Shown here: one piece after another, positions 1-7,359 of the stretch
How positions within the stretch are numbered: position 1 is the stretch's first letter
How the letters are laid out: every line of letters begins with the position of its first letter
Origin: Obelidium mucronatum
Lineage: Eukaryota > Chytridiomycota > Chytridiomycetes > Chytridiales > Chytriomycetaceae
Length of the DNA: 14,279 bases
Assembly (NCBI GenBank): GCA_025765595.1
Contig: JAIVFH010000567.1
Span: forward strand, 1 to 14,279
Direction: 5' to 3'
The notes under the pieces: generated by a model
Told to the model about the DNA's origin: nothing
The model's input: only the letters and a program-made list of their open reading frames with translations
The model's database searches: none
Made by a program: the position numbers and the translations under genes

Positions 1-246
1 CCTGGACATATTTTCCCGCTTCGTGCTCATGAAAATGGTGTACTGTCTCGGGTGGGGCACACTGAAGCGAGTATTGATTTGTGTGTGTTGGCTGGGAAGC
101 AGCCGTGTGCTGGGATTAGTGAAATTGTGTTGGATGAGGGGGGAATGGCACGGCGTGATGATTTATTGGAGATGGGGAAAAAGTGGGGGCTTTGTGTTGT
201 CACTATTGATGCATTGGTCAAATATCGAGTTGAGAACAACCTGTAA
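1..246 (+). CDS. RIB3: 3,4-dihydroxy-2-butanone-4-phosphate synthase, C-terminal part
   Basis: Frame 1 is open from the first base to a TAA at 244-246 and encodes the last 81 residues of DHBP synthase. This enzyme converts ribulose 5-phosphate to 3,4-dihydroxy-2-butanone 4-phosphate plus formate, supplying the four-carbon unit for lumazine in riboflavin synthesis. The window opens in the family signature PGHIFPLRA, followed by GVLSRVGHTEASIDLCVLAG, which carries the conserved His-Thr-Glu of the active site, then ISEIVLDEGGMARRDDLL and a closing VTIDALVKYR. The C-terminus stops where monofunctional RibB/Rib3 proteins usually stop, so no GTP cyclohydrolase II domain is fused. No intron is visible in this part. 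The start and the N-terminal half lie left of the window. Identification rests on motif recognition and is strong. Confidence 0.93.
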   Translation, partial: PGHIFPLRAHENGVLSRVGHTEASIDLCVLAGKQPCAGISEIVLDEGGMARRDDLLEMGKKWGLCVVTIDALVKYRVENNL

Positions 247-416
247 TCCAAGTTGTTAGAAATCATGGGGGATTGTTTTTTTTTTTTTGGCCTGGCCCAC
301 TGATAATAATAAATCCGGCCGTGTGTGATAGAGGAATATTTTGATTATAAATGGTGCTCGTGAAATAGCTTGGTAGGTGGACATGAGGTTAAGTGTATTG
401 GTTGACTTTGGGGAAG
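247..416. other. Convergent 3' intergenic region RIB3/YAE1
   Basis: A 170-bp spacer between the stop codons of two convergent genes. It holds a T run at about 277-288 and AT-rich text near 302-312 that could serve 3' end formation of either gene. I see no coding or RNA gene in it. Confidence 0.5.
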
Positions 417-695
417 CTACTTCGAGCGTAAACTCTCAAGCAATCGTTTCGCTGTGTCATGCCCTAAACTAAGCCCTTGCGAGAGACCCTCAGCAAAGCC
501 GGCATTGTATCCAGCATCGAACCCTTCCTGCATGCTCTTCTCCTTGCCCTCACCCAGCCCTTCTCGGTATCCGTTGGTGCCATGAATACGCTGCAGAGCC
601 AAGAACTCTCTTTCTTGAGCAGAGCTGTCGGGTTCTTTCACTGAAGTTTCTGTCGGTCGGAAATCGCTGTCATCTTCCAACCAATCATCATCCAT
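417..695 (-). CDS. YAE1: Yae1-family protein (deca-GX3 motif), Fe-S target adaptor
   Basis: A 92-residue single-exon protein. Its acidic N-terminus MDDDWLEDDSDF precedes a glycine ladder: Gly at residues 42, 46, 50, 58, 62, 66, 70, 74 and 78, with Ser in the one missing slot (54). That is the every-fourth-residue pattern of the Yae1 N-terminal (deca-GX3) domain. In yeast and human, Yae1 pairs with Lto1 and recruits the cytosolic iron-sulphur assembly machinery to the ABC protein Rli1/ABCE1, which is needed for ribosome recycling. I chose the ATG at 693-695 because the longer reading upstream runs through the T/A-rich promoter into the neighbouring gene. The protein is shorter than yeast Yae1 but covers the whole motif. 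Lto1 has a similar motif, so an LTO1-like protein is the main alternative. Confidence 0.82.
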   Translation of the reverse strand: MDDDWLEDDSDFRPTETSVKEPDSSAQEREFLALQRIHGTNGYREGLGEGKEKSMQEGFDAGYNAGFAEGLSQGLSLGHDTAKRLLESLRSK

Positions 696-750
696 CTTTT
701 TTTTTGTTTTAAGTTTGTTGTTTTTGAAACAAACTTGAATCACCCACAAA
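696..750. promoter_or_regulatory. Shared divergent promoter YAE1/GT8 gene
   Basis: Only 55 bp separate the two divergent ATGs, so both 5' UTRs and the core promoter must lie in this spacer or reach into the genes. It is rich in T/A runs and centres on a perfect 9-bp inverted repeat (711-719 and 728-736). Promoter function is inferred from gene orientation, not from a recognised box. Confidence 0.5.
711..736. repeat. Inverted repeat in divergent promoter
   Basis: AAGTTTGTT at 711-719 is matched by its exact reverse complement AACAAACTT at 728-736, with an 8-base spacer. The symmetry sits in the middle of the YAE1/GT8 spacer. It could be a dimeric transcription-factor site or chance symmetry in AT-rich DNA. 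Confidence 0.55.
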
Positions 751-1950
751 ATGCGTACATCGCCGCTAGTGAAAGCCGTTGCCGGTGTCTGCATGGTATT
801 GCTCCTCATGCTCAGCGTACGACTGTACCTGCCGCAGACTGGACCTCACAGAGCCTCAAATGTAGAGACAATCAAAACCAAAGAAGAAGTGCCAACATTC
901 CTATGCCGCAACCACTCAGCAAACCCAATCAACAGCGAACTGAAACCAATTCACCTCGGATGGATCGCCGAAAAAGCACCCTCACGGTACGCTGAAATGG
1001 CCGTGTTGCTCACCTCAATTCTGGAATCTCGAACATGCCCCATCAACCTGCATTTTGCTGTGGATGTGTCAAGCCAAGCCACAATTCAAGGATTCCTGGG
1101 AGACTTGATATCCCGAAAAGACCTGCATTTAAAAGTCCATTTCCACTCGATTGACCGCGTCCAGCAGACTCTGAAGGATTTGGAAACAAGTTTTAGCAGT
1201 CGATGGGCTCTTTACAAGACTTCGCCTGAGTTGGTGTTCCCCAGCGAATTGGACGATATATTGCTCTTGGACTCTGATATGATGGTGTTGACTGATGTAT
1301 GCCCGGCATATTATCGCCTGCAAAAGGACGTTGCAAACACGTGTGCCCTTATTTCCCCCGAGTATGAACAGTGGTCTGCATATGCGCCCAACAATCAGCA
1401 TGCAATGCTTGCTGCTCCATTGAAACCTGAACACGAACACTATGATCCCAACGTCAAAATGTACGGAATGAACAGCGGGACAATCATGAGCAACTTGGCA
1501 ATGATGCGCAAAGTCAACTGGACTGATACATGGATGACATTGGTCCACCAAAGCCCGTGGTCAACGTACCCCAACCTCCTCGAATTTGGAGATCAAAATG
1601 TCTTGAACCTGGTGGCCAAGGTTTATCCGAACCTTGTATCGTCCATGTCGTTTGATTATAACTACTTGGCTCATATTGCAAAGTTTGGAGTTTCACTCAA
1701 GACTCATGTTGATGATGTTGTGATTGTGCATGGATCAAGTGGACACTTTCGGAACAGCGATCTCGATTTCGTTAAGCATGTGTGGTGGCGTTTCATGCCC
1801 AATGTAACTGGACGGGAGACCTTGATGCAATATCATGGCAGCCATAGACCAGAGTATCTGCGAGGATTCGCAGCTGCTCGGCAAACGTGCTACAATGAGC
1901 GTGCCAACATTCGAGATTTTATCAAGACAAGTACCGAGTATAACTTCTAA
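751..1950 (+). CDS. Type II membrane glycosyltransferase, GT8-like (glucoside xylosyltransferase/LARGE type)
   Basis: An intronless 399-residue protein. Residues about 8-27 form a hydrophobic signal anchor after a short basic N-terminus, so the catalytic part should face the Golgi or ER lumen. The GT8 hallmarks follow in order: the metal-binding DxD motif as LLLDSDMMVL with Asp174 and Asp176, MNSGTIMSNL at about 240-249 as in the family's acceptor/donor loop, FGDQNVLN at 279-286, and a late IVHGSSGH (325-332) supplying the usual HxxGxxK-like His-Gly. Sequons at Asn54, Asn256 and Asn351 fit a lumenal domain. Such enzymes transfer a sugar from a UDP-sugar with retention of configuration; donor and acceptor cannot be read here. 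The order of motifs is closest to GXYLT and LARGE proteins. The gene starts head-to-head with YAE1. Confidence 0.85.
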   Translation: MRTSPLVKAVAGVCMVLLLMLSVRLYLPQTGPHRASNVETIKTKEEVPTFLCRNHSANPINSELKPIHLGWIAEKAPSRYAEMAVLLTSILESRTCPINLHFAVDVSSQATIQGFLGDLISRKDLHLKVHFHSIDRVQQTLKDLETSFSSRWALYKTSPELVFPSELDDILLLDSDMMVLTDVCPAYYRLQKDVANTCALISPEYEQWSAYAPNNQHAMLAAPLKPEHEHYDPNVKMYGMNSGTIMSNLAMMRKVNWTDTWMTLVHQSPWSTYPNLLEFGDQNVLNLVAKVYPNLVSSMSFDYNYLAHIAKFGVSLKTHVDDVVIVHGSSGHFRNSDLDFVKHVWWRFMPNVTGRETLMQYHGSHRPEYLRGFAAARQTCYNERANIRDFIKTSTEYNF

Positions 1951-2031
1951 GAAAATTTCCAGTAAATTTCAAGCCATTTGTTTCAATAATAAGACCCCCC
2001 CAACCCCATTTTTTTTATATACACATCCTTT
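1951..2031. other. Convergent 3' spacer, GT8 gene / NLR gene
   Basis: An 81-bp spacer between the stop codons of convergent genes. It has a C run near 1994-2000 and a T run at 2010-2017. AATAA-like text close to the glycosyltransferase stop may act in polyadenylation. Nothing coding is seen. Confidence 0.45.
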
Positions 2032-5000
2032 TTATTGTTCTCTTTTCGCTGAAATATATCTCCTCAACTTGGCCACTGGGTGCTCCATAAACAATGTCTC
2101 ATGTTCATGACCATGCCGACAACCTTCACATAGATTAACAGTCACCTCCCATGCTTGTCCCGTGGATGTGGAACATGTTGGGCACTTTTTTTTGGTTAAA
2201 AAAGAAATTTTAGGTAAAATCGAGTAAGAAATTAAGAAAATTTACCTTATACCGCATCCCAAACCCAATCCTCACTGAACAAACACTACACCCCAAACTC
2301 CAACAATCCAACAAACTCTCCAAACTCGAAACCGCCGCCGCGCTGGGGGCCAACAACAACAAATCCACCACCTCCATTTGATTATGATCCACCGCCGCCA
2401 AAAGCGGGGTCCACCCAAAAACAGACTCTGCCCCCAAATCCGCACCACAATGCATCAAATCCATCGCAATCTCCTTGAACCCCTTCTCCGCCGCCAAATG
2501 AAGCGGCGTGTTTTTGTATTTATCCACACAATTGACTATCGCGCCGTTCGCCAACAGCAACGCTGAAATCTGCCGCGACCCCATGGAAACCGCCAAATGG
2601 AGGGGCGTCCAAGATCCTTCGGTTTCAACCAAGTTGATGGAAGCCCCGCGTTGGACCAACAGGGAAACGACTTGTTTGCAGTTGTTGTCTACGGCCGAGT
2701 GGAGTGGGGTTCGGTTGTAGGCGTTCAAAATGTCGGGGGAGACGTTGTGGTCTAGGAAGAGGGATACGATTTCCTTGTGGTCGTAGGAGGCTGCGAGGTG
2801 GATCGGGGTGTTGAGTTCGTTGTTGGGGGGTGTTTTGGTGGCGCCTTTTTCAATGAGGATGCGGCAAATGTCAAAGTGGCCGAACCGCGCGCTGTGATGG
2901 AGTGGGGTGGATAGAAATGTGTTGTTGGGGGTGTCTAGGTCGGCGCCGGCGTCGATTAAGAGGGATACGGCTTTTGCGTTTCCGTGGATGCTTGTCAAGT
3001 GTAGTGCTGTTGTGCTGCTGGATTTTGTTTTGGCGTTGACCGAGGCGCCGGCTTTGAGAAGAATCGCAATGATGGCGTCGTGTCCGCCTTCTGCTGCATA
3101 ATGAAGAGGTGTCCACGCGTCACGGTCAACAGCATTGCAGGCGGCCCCAGTATTTAGTAAATTGGCAACCATTGCTATGTAACCCCTTTCGCATGCATAA
3201 TGCAAAGCAGTTCTATCGTTATCGCAGACATTTGTTCTGTGAACTAAATCGCTGGGTATATTTTCAAGACGGTTGTCCCAAACAGAAAATACACAGCATT
3301 AAAAGAGTCATAAAAGGGAGTAGCATTTTTTTTTTTACCATAAACTGCGATTTTCGTTCAAAATCCTTCAACCGGCGCAATTCCCGGCAATAAACCGCGA
3401 TATCTCCCAACACATAATCCATCGGCCTCCACCCAAAATCATCCTTAATCTCCAACACCGCATCCACATCCTTGGAATACTGCAGCAAAACCTTCACAGT
3501 TTCAAGAGACCCTGATTTCACGGCTTCATGTATGGCAGCTTGACTATGCTCCCCGTAAAACTGGCGTGGCGTCCAGCCTCGACTTCTAGGGTCCGCGTTC
3601 CCGAATTCAAGGAGGTGGCGGCAGATGGTCGCGTTTCCGGATTTGGCGGCGTTGTAGATTAAAGGGGATTTGGAGAGTTTATGGAATATCAAGTCGGCTT
3701 TTTGGAGGATTTCTTCTCCGCTCGCGTGGTTGCTACCAGTATTATTTCTGCTTGGTAAGTTGTTGTTGTTGCTGTTGGTATTGTGGGAACTGAGTATCCT
3801 CTTAATGAGCCAAGCAAATCCAAAATCAAACGCTGCAAGCAGCCCAGAAACAGGGTATAAAGAAACGAAACGAGCAGCATCTTCTCCACCACCACCGCCG
3901 ACAGGCTCAGCACTGAAATGAGAAATCCCATGCATCAGAATATACCGAAATGAACTATCCGGAACACCAGCAACACTCAAATCCGGAGGAGCCGCCACAG
4001 CATTCACAAACACTCTATACATTTGAGATTCATTGAGCTGCGACGTCAACAACTTCAACACTTTTGTGTCCACCAACACTTGAAGACATTTTTCAGTGAT
4101 TTTGGCGTCTGCCTGAGACATGTTGAGTTTCTTTACGAGAGCAGTGTCTTTGGATAGGTATTCGTATACGGTTTTATGTTTGATTTCTAGTTTGCTGGAC
4201 CCGATGCCGTCGTATGGTTTCAGGAGGGGTGAGATCCAGGAGAGTTGGTCTCGTACTGAATCGATATCCAGCGAGAGAAAGTAAGAGACACTGTCAATGT
4301 CAAGTGGTGATTTCAGACAAAGTATCAAACTGAGCAACTCGAGCACAGAGGTAGAGAACGAGGCGTCACCACTACCCGATTGATGATGCTGCATCACCCG
4401 ATTCAAAATACTACCGTAAAGATCATCAATACCAAGTTCACTAGCCAAAGTCTCTTCAAATCTAGCCACGAATTCAACCGTATTCCGCGGTTTCGTGGGC
4501 CCACCCGATCTCATACTTCTTGGAATGATGGTCTCAAAGGCAACGACAAGCGCCAAGAAGCTTCCATTGCATTTATCAACAATCTGTTGCATCCACAGAT
4601 CCAAGTTTGGATTGCCGGCGAGGAATTTCAACCCTTTCAGGCGGGACCGGGCAAACGCTTCGAGGTCCAGGCGATTGTTTCCGCTACTGGAATCAAACTT
4701 GTGGATTTCTGATTCTGAGAGGTGGTCGTAGAGGTCCAAGTCGCCAGGCCGGCTGGTTACTAGGAATCGGATTGAGGGGGGGAGGAGGTTGCTTCCGATT
4801 AGTTCTAGAAGGTCGTTTCGTTTGGTTGGGTCGCATTCGTCGAGAGCGTCGATGCATATTAGAAGTGGGGTATCGCCGAGTGGTTCTGCAATCAAGGTGC
4901 TGAAGATTTCGTAGAGGGTGGGTGGGTTTTTGGGTCCTTGACTTCCAAACCACATGTCTGAGTGTTTTCGAATTGCGTCGCTGACTGATGCATGATTTTG

Positions 5001-5979
5001 AGCCAGCTTTTTTTTTTGTTTGTTGTTTTTATAGGTTTCAGCAAACGAAAAAAAAAAAAAAAGAGAGAACAAAGAAATCAAAGTTTTTTTTACCTCAAAC
5101 GCAAGAGTCTTTACAACTCTGACGGAATCCAAATCAGCTGTATGGTTGAAATAAAAACTCAGTGGGTTTGGCAAATCGGCTGTAGTCTTGAACTTGCTAA
5201 TGACAACATCCACCATGGTTGACTTGCCACACCCAGCTTCTCCACACAACCAAAACACGTTGGACGAATCGGGATTATTCCACCAGTCCATTATTTTCTC
5301 AACGAGCCATTCTCTGCCAGAGACTCTAATAAATGAGCGTCTTGACTCGAAGGGATTGAGTCTCTTGTGCAGGTCGCTTTTCGAGAGAGCGGTGGTGGTG
5401 TTTGTGGAAGCAAATAGGTGTTCGAGTTTGGCTTCAAGAGCGCGGTAGAGTGGTTCAAGAGATTTCGGAAGATCAATAGGGCATTCGGATGTGCTTTCTA
5501 TTGTAACAGCATCTTCAATCAGTCGTTCACCTCTGCAAGAAATAATGAGGTCGTTTGTTAATTTACAAAGTTTTGTACGGAGGTGACCGAGAAAAAAAAA
5601 CGCACATTGCAGCCAAAAGACGCTCATTCAAATCCGCAGCGTTGGTCAAAGTATTCTCAGTGATTAATGGATTAACAGAGATAGGTATTCCCAATTTCGC
5701 AGCAATAATCTCAAGAGTAGTTGTATGGGACGCAAGATATTTCTCGAGAACATGTTTGAAAGTTTGCATATCGTCATGGTGGTGGAGTGGCTGTTGTTGA
5801 TGTCGCTTGTTGGAGGACGGCTCTGTTGTGTCATCAGAAGCGGGTCTCTTGTCATGGAGTGGAACAGGTGGTGGGATATGTTCTGGGTTGGAAGAGTTTA
5901 CAGTAGGGTTTATGGAGGGCGGTTGGAGTTCTTGGCGTTCGGTATTTCTTTTGGTTCCACTGTTGGAGCACTGTGTCAT
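2032..5979 (-). CDS. NLR-like protein: NACHT NTPase + ankyrin repeats + C-terminal ZZ zinc finger
   Basis: Five exons, about 1210 residues: 5606-5979, 5094-5532, about 3346 (or 3339)-5006, 2246-3251, 2032-2184. The N-terminal ~70 residues are polar and His/Pro-rich. NACHT follows: Walker A GEAGCGKST at about 222-230, Walker B LLICIDALDECD at about 319-330, sensor-like FLVTSRP at about 352, then the winged-helix region ending in KHKTVYEYLS. Two or three weak ankyrin units close exon 3, and nine clear ones (TPLHLA type) fill exon 4. Exon 4's end plus exon 5 give GCSVC, RYKCPTC, LCEGC and HGHEHE, the spacing of a ZZ finger. NACHT proteins are STAND NTPases that oligomerise on ligand binding; in fungi several act in non-self recognition and cell death. 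That role is inference here. ATG 5977-5979 is the simplest start, but upstream splicing to the GC-rich block is possible. Confidence 0.85.
2185..2245 (-). other. Last intron of the NLR gene
   Basis: On the minus strand the exon ends ATAAG, then gtaaat begins a 61-bp intron that closes with a run of A and ag. It is phase 0. Removing it replaces a short nonsense tail with 50 residues bearing CPTC and CEGC, completing the ZZ finger that begins before the intron. That completion is the reason to prefer the spliced reading. Confidence 0.8.
3252..3345 (-). other. Intron between NACHT/linker exon and ankyrin exon, donor unresolved
   Basis: The acceptor acccag just before the exon base at 3251 restores DLVHRTNVCDNDRTALHYA, a normal ankyrin opening. 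The good donor gtaaaa (from 3338) gives a phase that misses by one base. The weaker donor gtttat (from 3345) gives the right phase. The intron must lie here because the raw reading hits stops and non-ankyrin sequence. Confidence 0.6.
5007..5093 (-). other. Intron inside the NACHT domain
   Basis: A GAG codon is followed by gtaaaa, and the 87-bp intron ends in a run of A plus ag at 5007-5008. It holds a sense-strand T run and has no in-frame stop, so an unspliced reading inserts a Phe/Lys-rich segment between Walker A and Walker B. Removal joins KTLAFE to LAQNHASVSDAI, the normal family reading. Confidence 0.85.
5533..5605 (-). other. First intron of the NLR gene
   Basis: Donor gtgcgt after codon bases AT and acceptor ttgcag before A give a 73-bp phase-2 intron that rebuilds ATA (Ile). 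It joins LNERLLAA to IGERLIEDAV in one frame. Confidence 0.8.
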
Positions 5980-6109
5980 GAAAAGAAATTATTGGTGGTA
6001 TAAGAAGGCGGAAGGAATGTATTAATATAGAGGAGAGGGAAGAATGAATGCACTGACTAAAGTGGCGCAAAATTAAAAGGGCATTGGAACAGGAACAACA
6101 AACACATAC
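5971..6109 (-). other. Candidate intron between GC-rich block and NLR gene
   Basis: Donor gtatgt at 6109 and acceptor gacacag at 5971-5973 bound a 139-bp T/C-rich stretch. Both sides are in phase 0, so splicing would fuse the GC-rich protein to the NLR reading frame just after its putative ATG. A nearer acceptor (tttag at 6057-6059) would instead give a short final exon ending in TGA. The sequence alone does not decide between them. Confidence 0.35.
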
Positions 6110-6729
6110 ATGACAACAGGACAATGAGTGGGTATTCAAAATCCTTCCTTTCGCTTCAACATATTTCAAGCTGTGGGGTAACCACAGCTTCCCGTCCTTT
6201 CCGTGTTCAGCGCCAATCAGCTCGGCCGCATCTCTCATCCCCTGCGGGGTTCTCTTTTCGCCGACGATGCGGATCTCGAAGCGCTCGTTCGCGCGCTTGC
6301 AGCCGCGGCAGTGGAAGCTGAACGGCGTAGTCGTCTGTGCGAGCACGGCGTCGGCGCCGCGCAGCACGCCGGCGTCTTCGAGCGCGCGCACGGCGTCCTT
6401 CGCAAGCAGCAGCGCCAGCGGCGAACCGCCGTCGCCGCGCCGCCACGCCCCGCCGCTGAACGCCCACGCCGCCGCCGCCGCCTTCGTCTTCGCCGCCTTC
6501 GCAAGCAGCGCCGCGTCGAGCGCCGCCGCGCTGGCCGCTGACTGCCGCACGAGCGCGCCGAGCACCGCGTCGAGCCCCGCGTTCTTGGCGGCGCACAAGC
6601 CGCACGCCGCGTCGGCGTCGGCGTCTGAACTGCCGTCTGAGCGTCGAGCTGCGGCAGTCCGCCAAACAAGAGCGGCGCTTCGAGCGCCGCAAGGAACCCG
6701 TGGCTGCCTGTGCCGTCGAGCCAGTCCAT
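6110..6729 (-). CDS. GC-rich, alanine-rich coding block with two CxxC pairs, unknown function
   Basis: I do not recognise this protein. From ATG 6727-6729 one frame gives MDWLDGTGSHGFLAALEAPL and so on for 30 codons. Near 6637-6640 the coding signal moves to another frame, where DGSSDADADAACGLCAAKN begins about 175 open codons. In that frame more than nine in ten codons through the central block end in G or C (counted by eye), so the frame choice is firm. The protein is Ala-rich and probably helical, with CGLC early and FHCRGCKR about 110 residues later, possibly a metal site. GC falls sharply in the last ~40 codons. The coding run has no nearby stop but meets a consensus donor gtatgt at 6104-6109. 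It may end in a short exon after an acceptor at 6057-6059, or be spliced in phase to the NLR gene. The frame shift is a likely assembly indel or an unseen intron. Confidence 0.55.
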
Positions 6730-6852
6730 CGTCAGTTCAATAAAAGTTGAAAACGAAGAAAAATTAACGAAGTATTTAACGGTTTATTTAGAGTGCAGTG
6801 CGTGAGTCAAGAACAGAGTTAAGAATGCGGATCGTGCTAGTGTCTGGGAGCT
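6730..6852. other. Spacer between CRIPT stop and GC-rich block start
   Basis: A 123-bp AT-rich spacer, in sharp contrast to the block beside it. It must hold the CRIPT 3' end and the promoter of the downstream minus-strand gene. I recognise no specific motif in it. Confidence 0.4.
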
Positions 6853-7291
6853 CTACTTGGCGGTTTGCTTGTACAGCTTCGTGTCCAGAATCTTGACGCC
6901 ACACATGGCGCAGATCCCATTCTATTTGGCCAATTTGGTAGCACAAGAGTCAGATTTGACCGCATATAAACATAGTTTTAAAAACCTTGTAGCTGCAGTT
7001 CTGGCAGTAATGCGATCCTTCTTGGTGGACTCTTGTTTTACACAGCTTGCATCTTGTTTCGTACCTGTTTTCTTTTCACAGTCAAATGACTACTCAATCA
7101 GAGCAATCCACGCCGCGACTCACGGAGCAAACTTGTTCTTGTTCTTTTTCGACAGCAGAGTGTTTCCTGCCCCACGTCCCTTTGCAGCCAGAAGCACTTG
7201 CACTCGAACTCGAGCTCTGACCATCGTTTGCCTTCCGCATTTCAGCATGAATCAATGTGCCGAGCTTCTTTTCGCATTTTGTGCAGACCAT
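6853..7291 (-). CDS. CRIPT: CRIPT zinc protein (cysteine-rich PDZ-binding protein homologue)
   Basis: Three exons: 7124-7291, 6986-7064, 6853-6921, with introns of 59 and 64 bp. The start MVCTKCEKKLGTL matches the CRIPT N-terminus. A Ser-rich linker and NTLLSKKNKNKFAP follow, then exon 2 YETRCKLCKTRVHQEGSHYC and QNCSYK, and exon 3 GICAMCGVKILDTKLYKQTAK. Four CxxC pairs are kept, the zinc ligands of the family. Human CRIPT was first known for binding PSD-95 PDZ domains and is also found in minor-spliceosome structures. Exon 1 is one base too long: MVCTKC and NTLLSKK lie in different frames, and dropping one base gives 104 residues against 101 in human. The break is somewhere between about 7165 and 7230, perhaps in a G run. 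The second donor (gttttt) is weak. The gene is head-to-head with PRP8. Confidence 0.88.
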
Positions 7292-7359
7292 CCTAGTTAA
7301 TTAGTAAATAAATAGAAGTAAATAAAATAAAATAAAATAAATCAAAAAAAGAAAGACTG
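7292..7359. promoter_or_regulatory. Shared divergent promoter CRIPT/PRP8
   Basis: Only 68 bp separate the CRIPT ATG from the PRP8 ATG, so the two genes must share promoter DNA. The spacer is almost pure A/T with a pentanucleotide array at its centre. In the PRP8 frame a TAA at 7333-7335 bars any earlier start. Promoter role is inferred from orientation. Confidence 0.6.
7319..7341. repeat. AATAA pentanucleotide microsatellite
   Basis: About four and a half tandem copies of a 5-base AATAA unit lie inside the CRIPT/PRP8 intergenic spacer. This is likely a nucleosome-poor A/T tract typical of compact promoters. Confidence 0.7.

Noticed and set aside
1129..1551. Antisense open frame inside the glycosyltransferase gene
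   Set aside because: It overlaps the conserved GT8 motifs on the other strand and has no family features.
6240..6730. Bacterial contamination or chimeric join at the GC-rich block
   Set aside because: GC declines gradually through the end of the same open frame into AT-rich DNA, and the frame meets a eukaryotic donor site. A hard join is not visible, though read depth was not available.
6267..6743. 158-codon plus-strand frame in the GC-rich block, rich in Ala and Ser
   Set aside because: Third-position GC is strongly biased in a minus-strand frame instead. This frame is the low-complexity mirror expected in very GC-rich coding DNA.
6857..7300. 147-codon plus-strand frame over CRIPT
   Set aside because: It is antisense to a convincingly spliced CRIPT gene and spans its introns.
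7319..7341. TATA-like or origin-like function for the AATAA repeat
   Set aside because: It is a short A/T microsatellite in a compact promoter. Nothing in the sequence supports a specific function.
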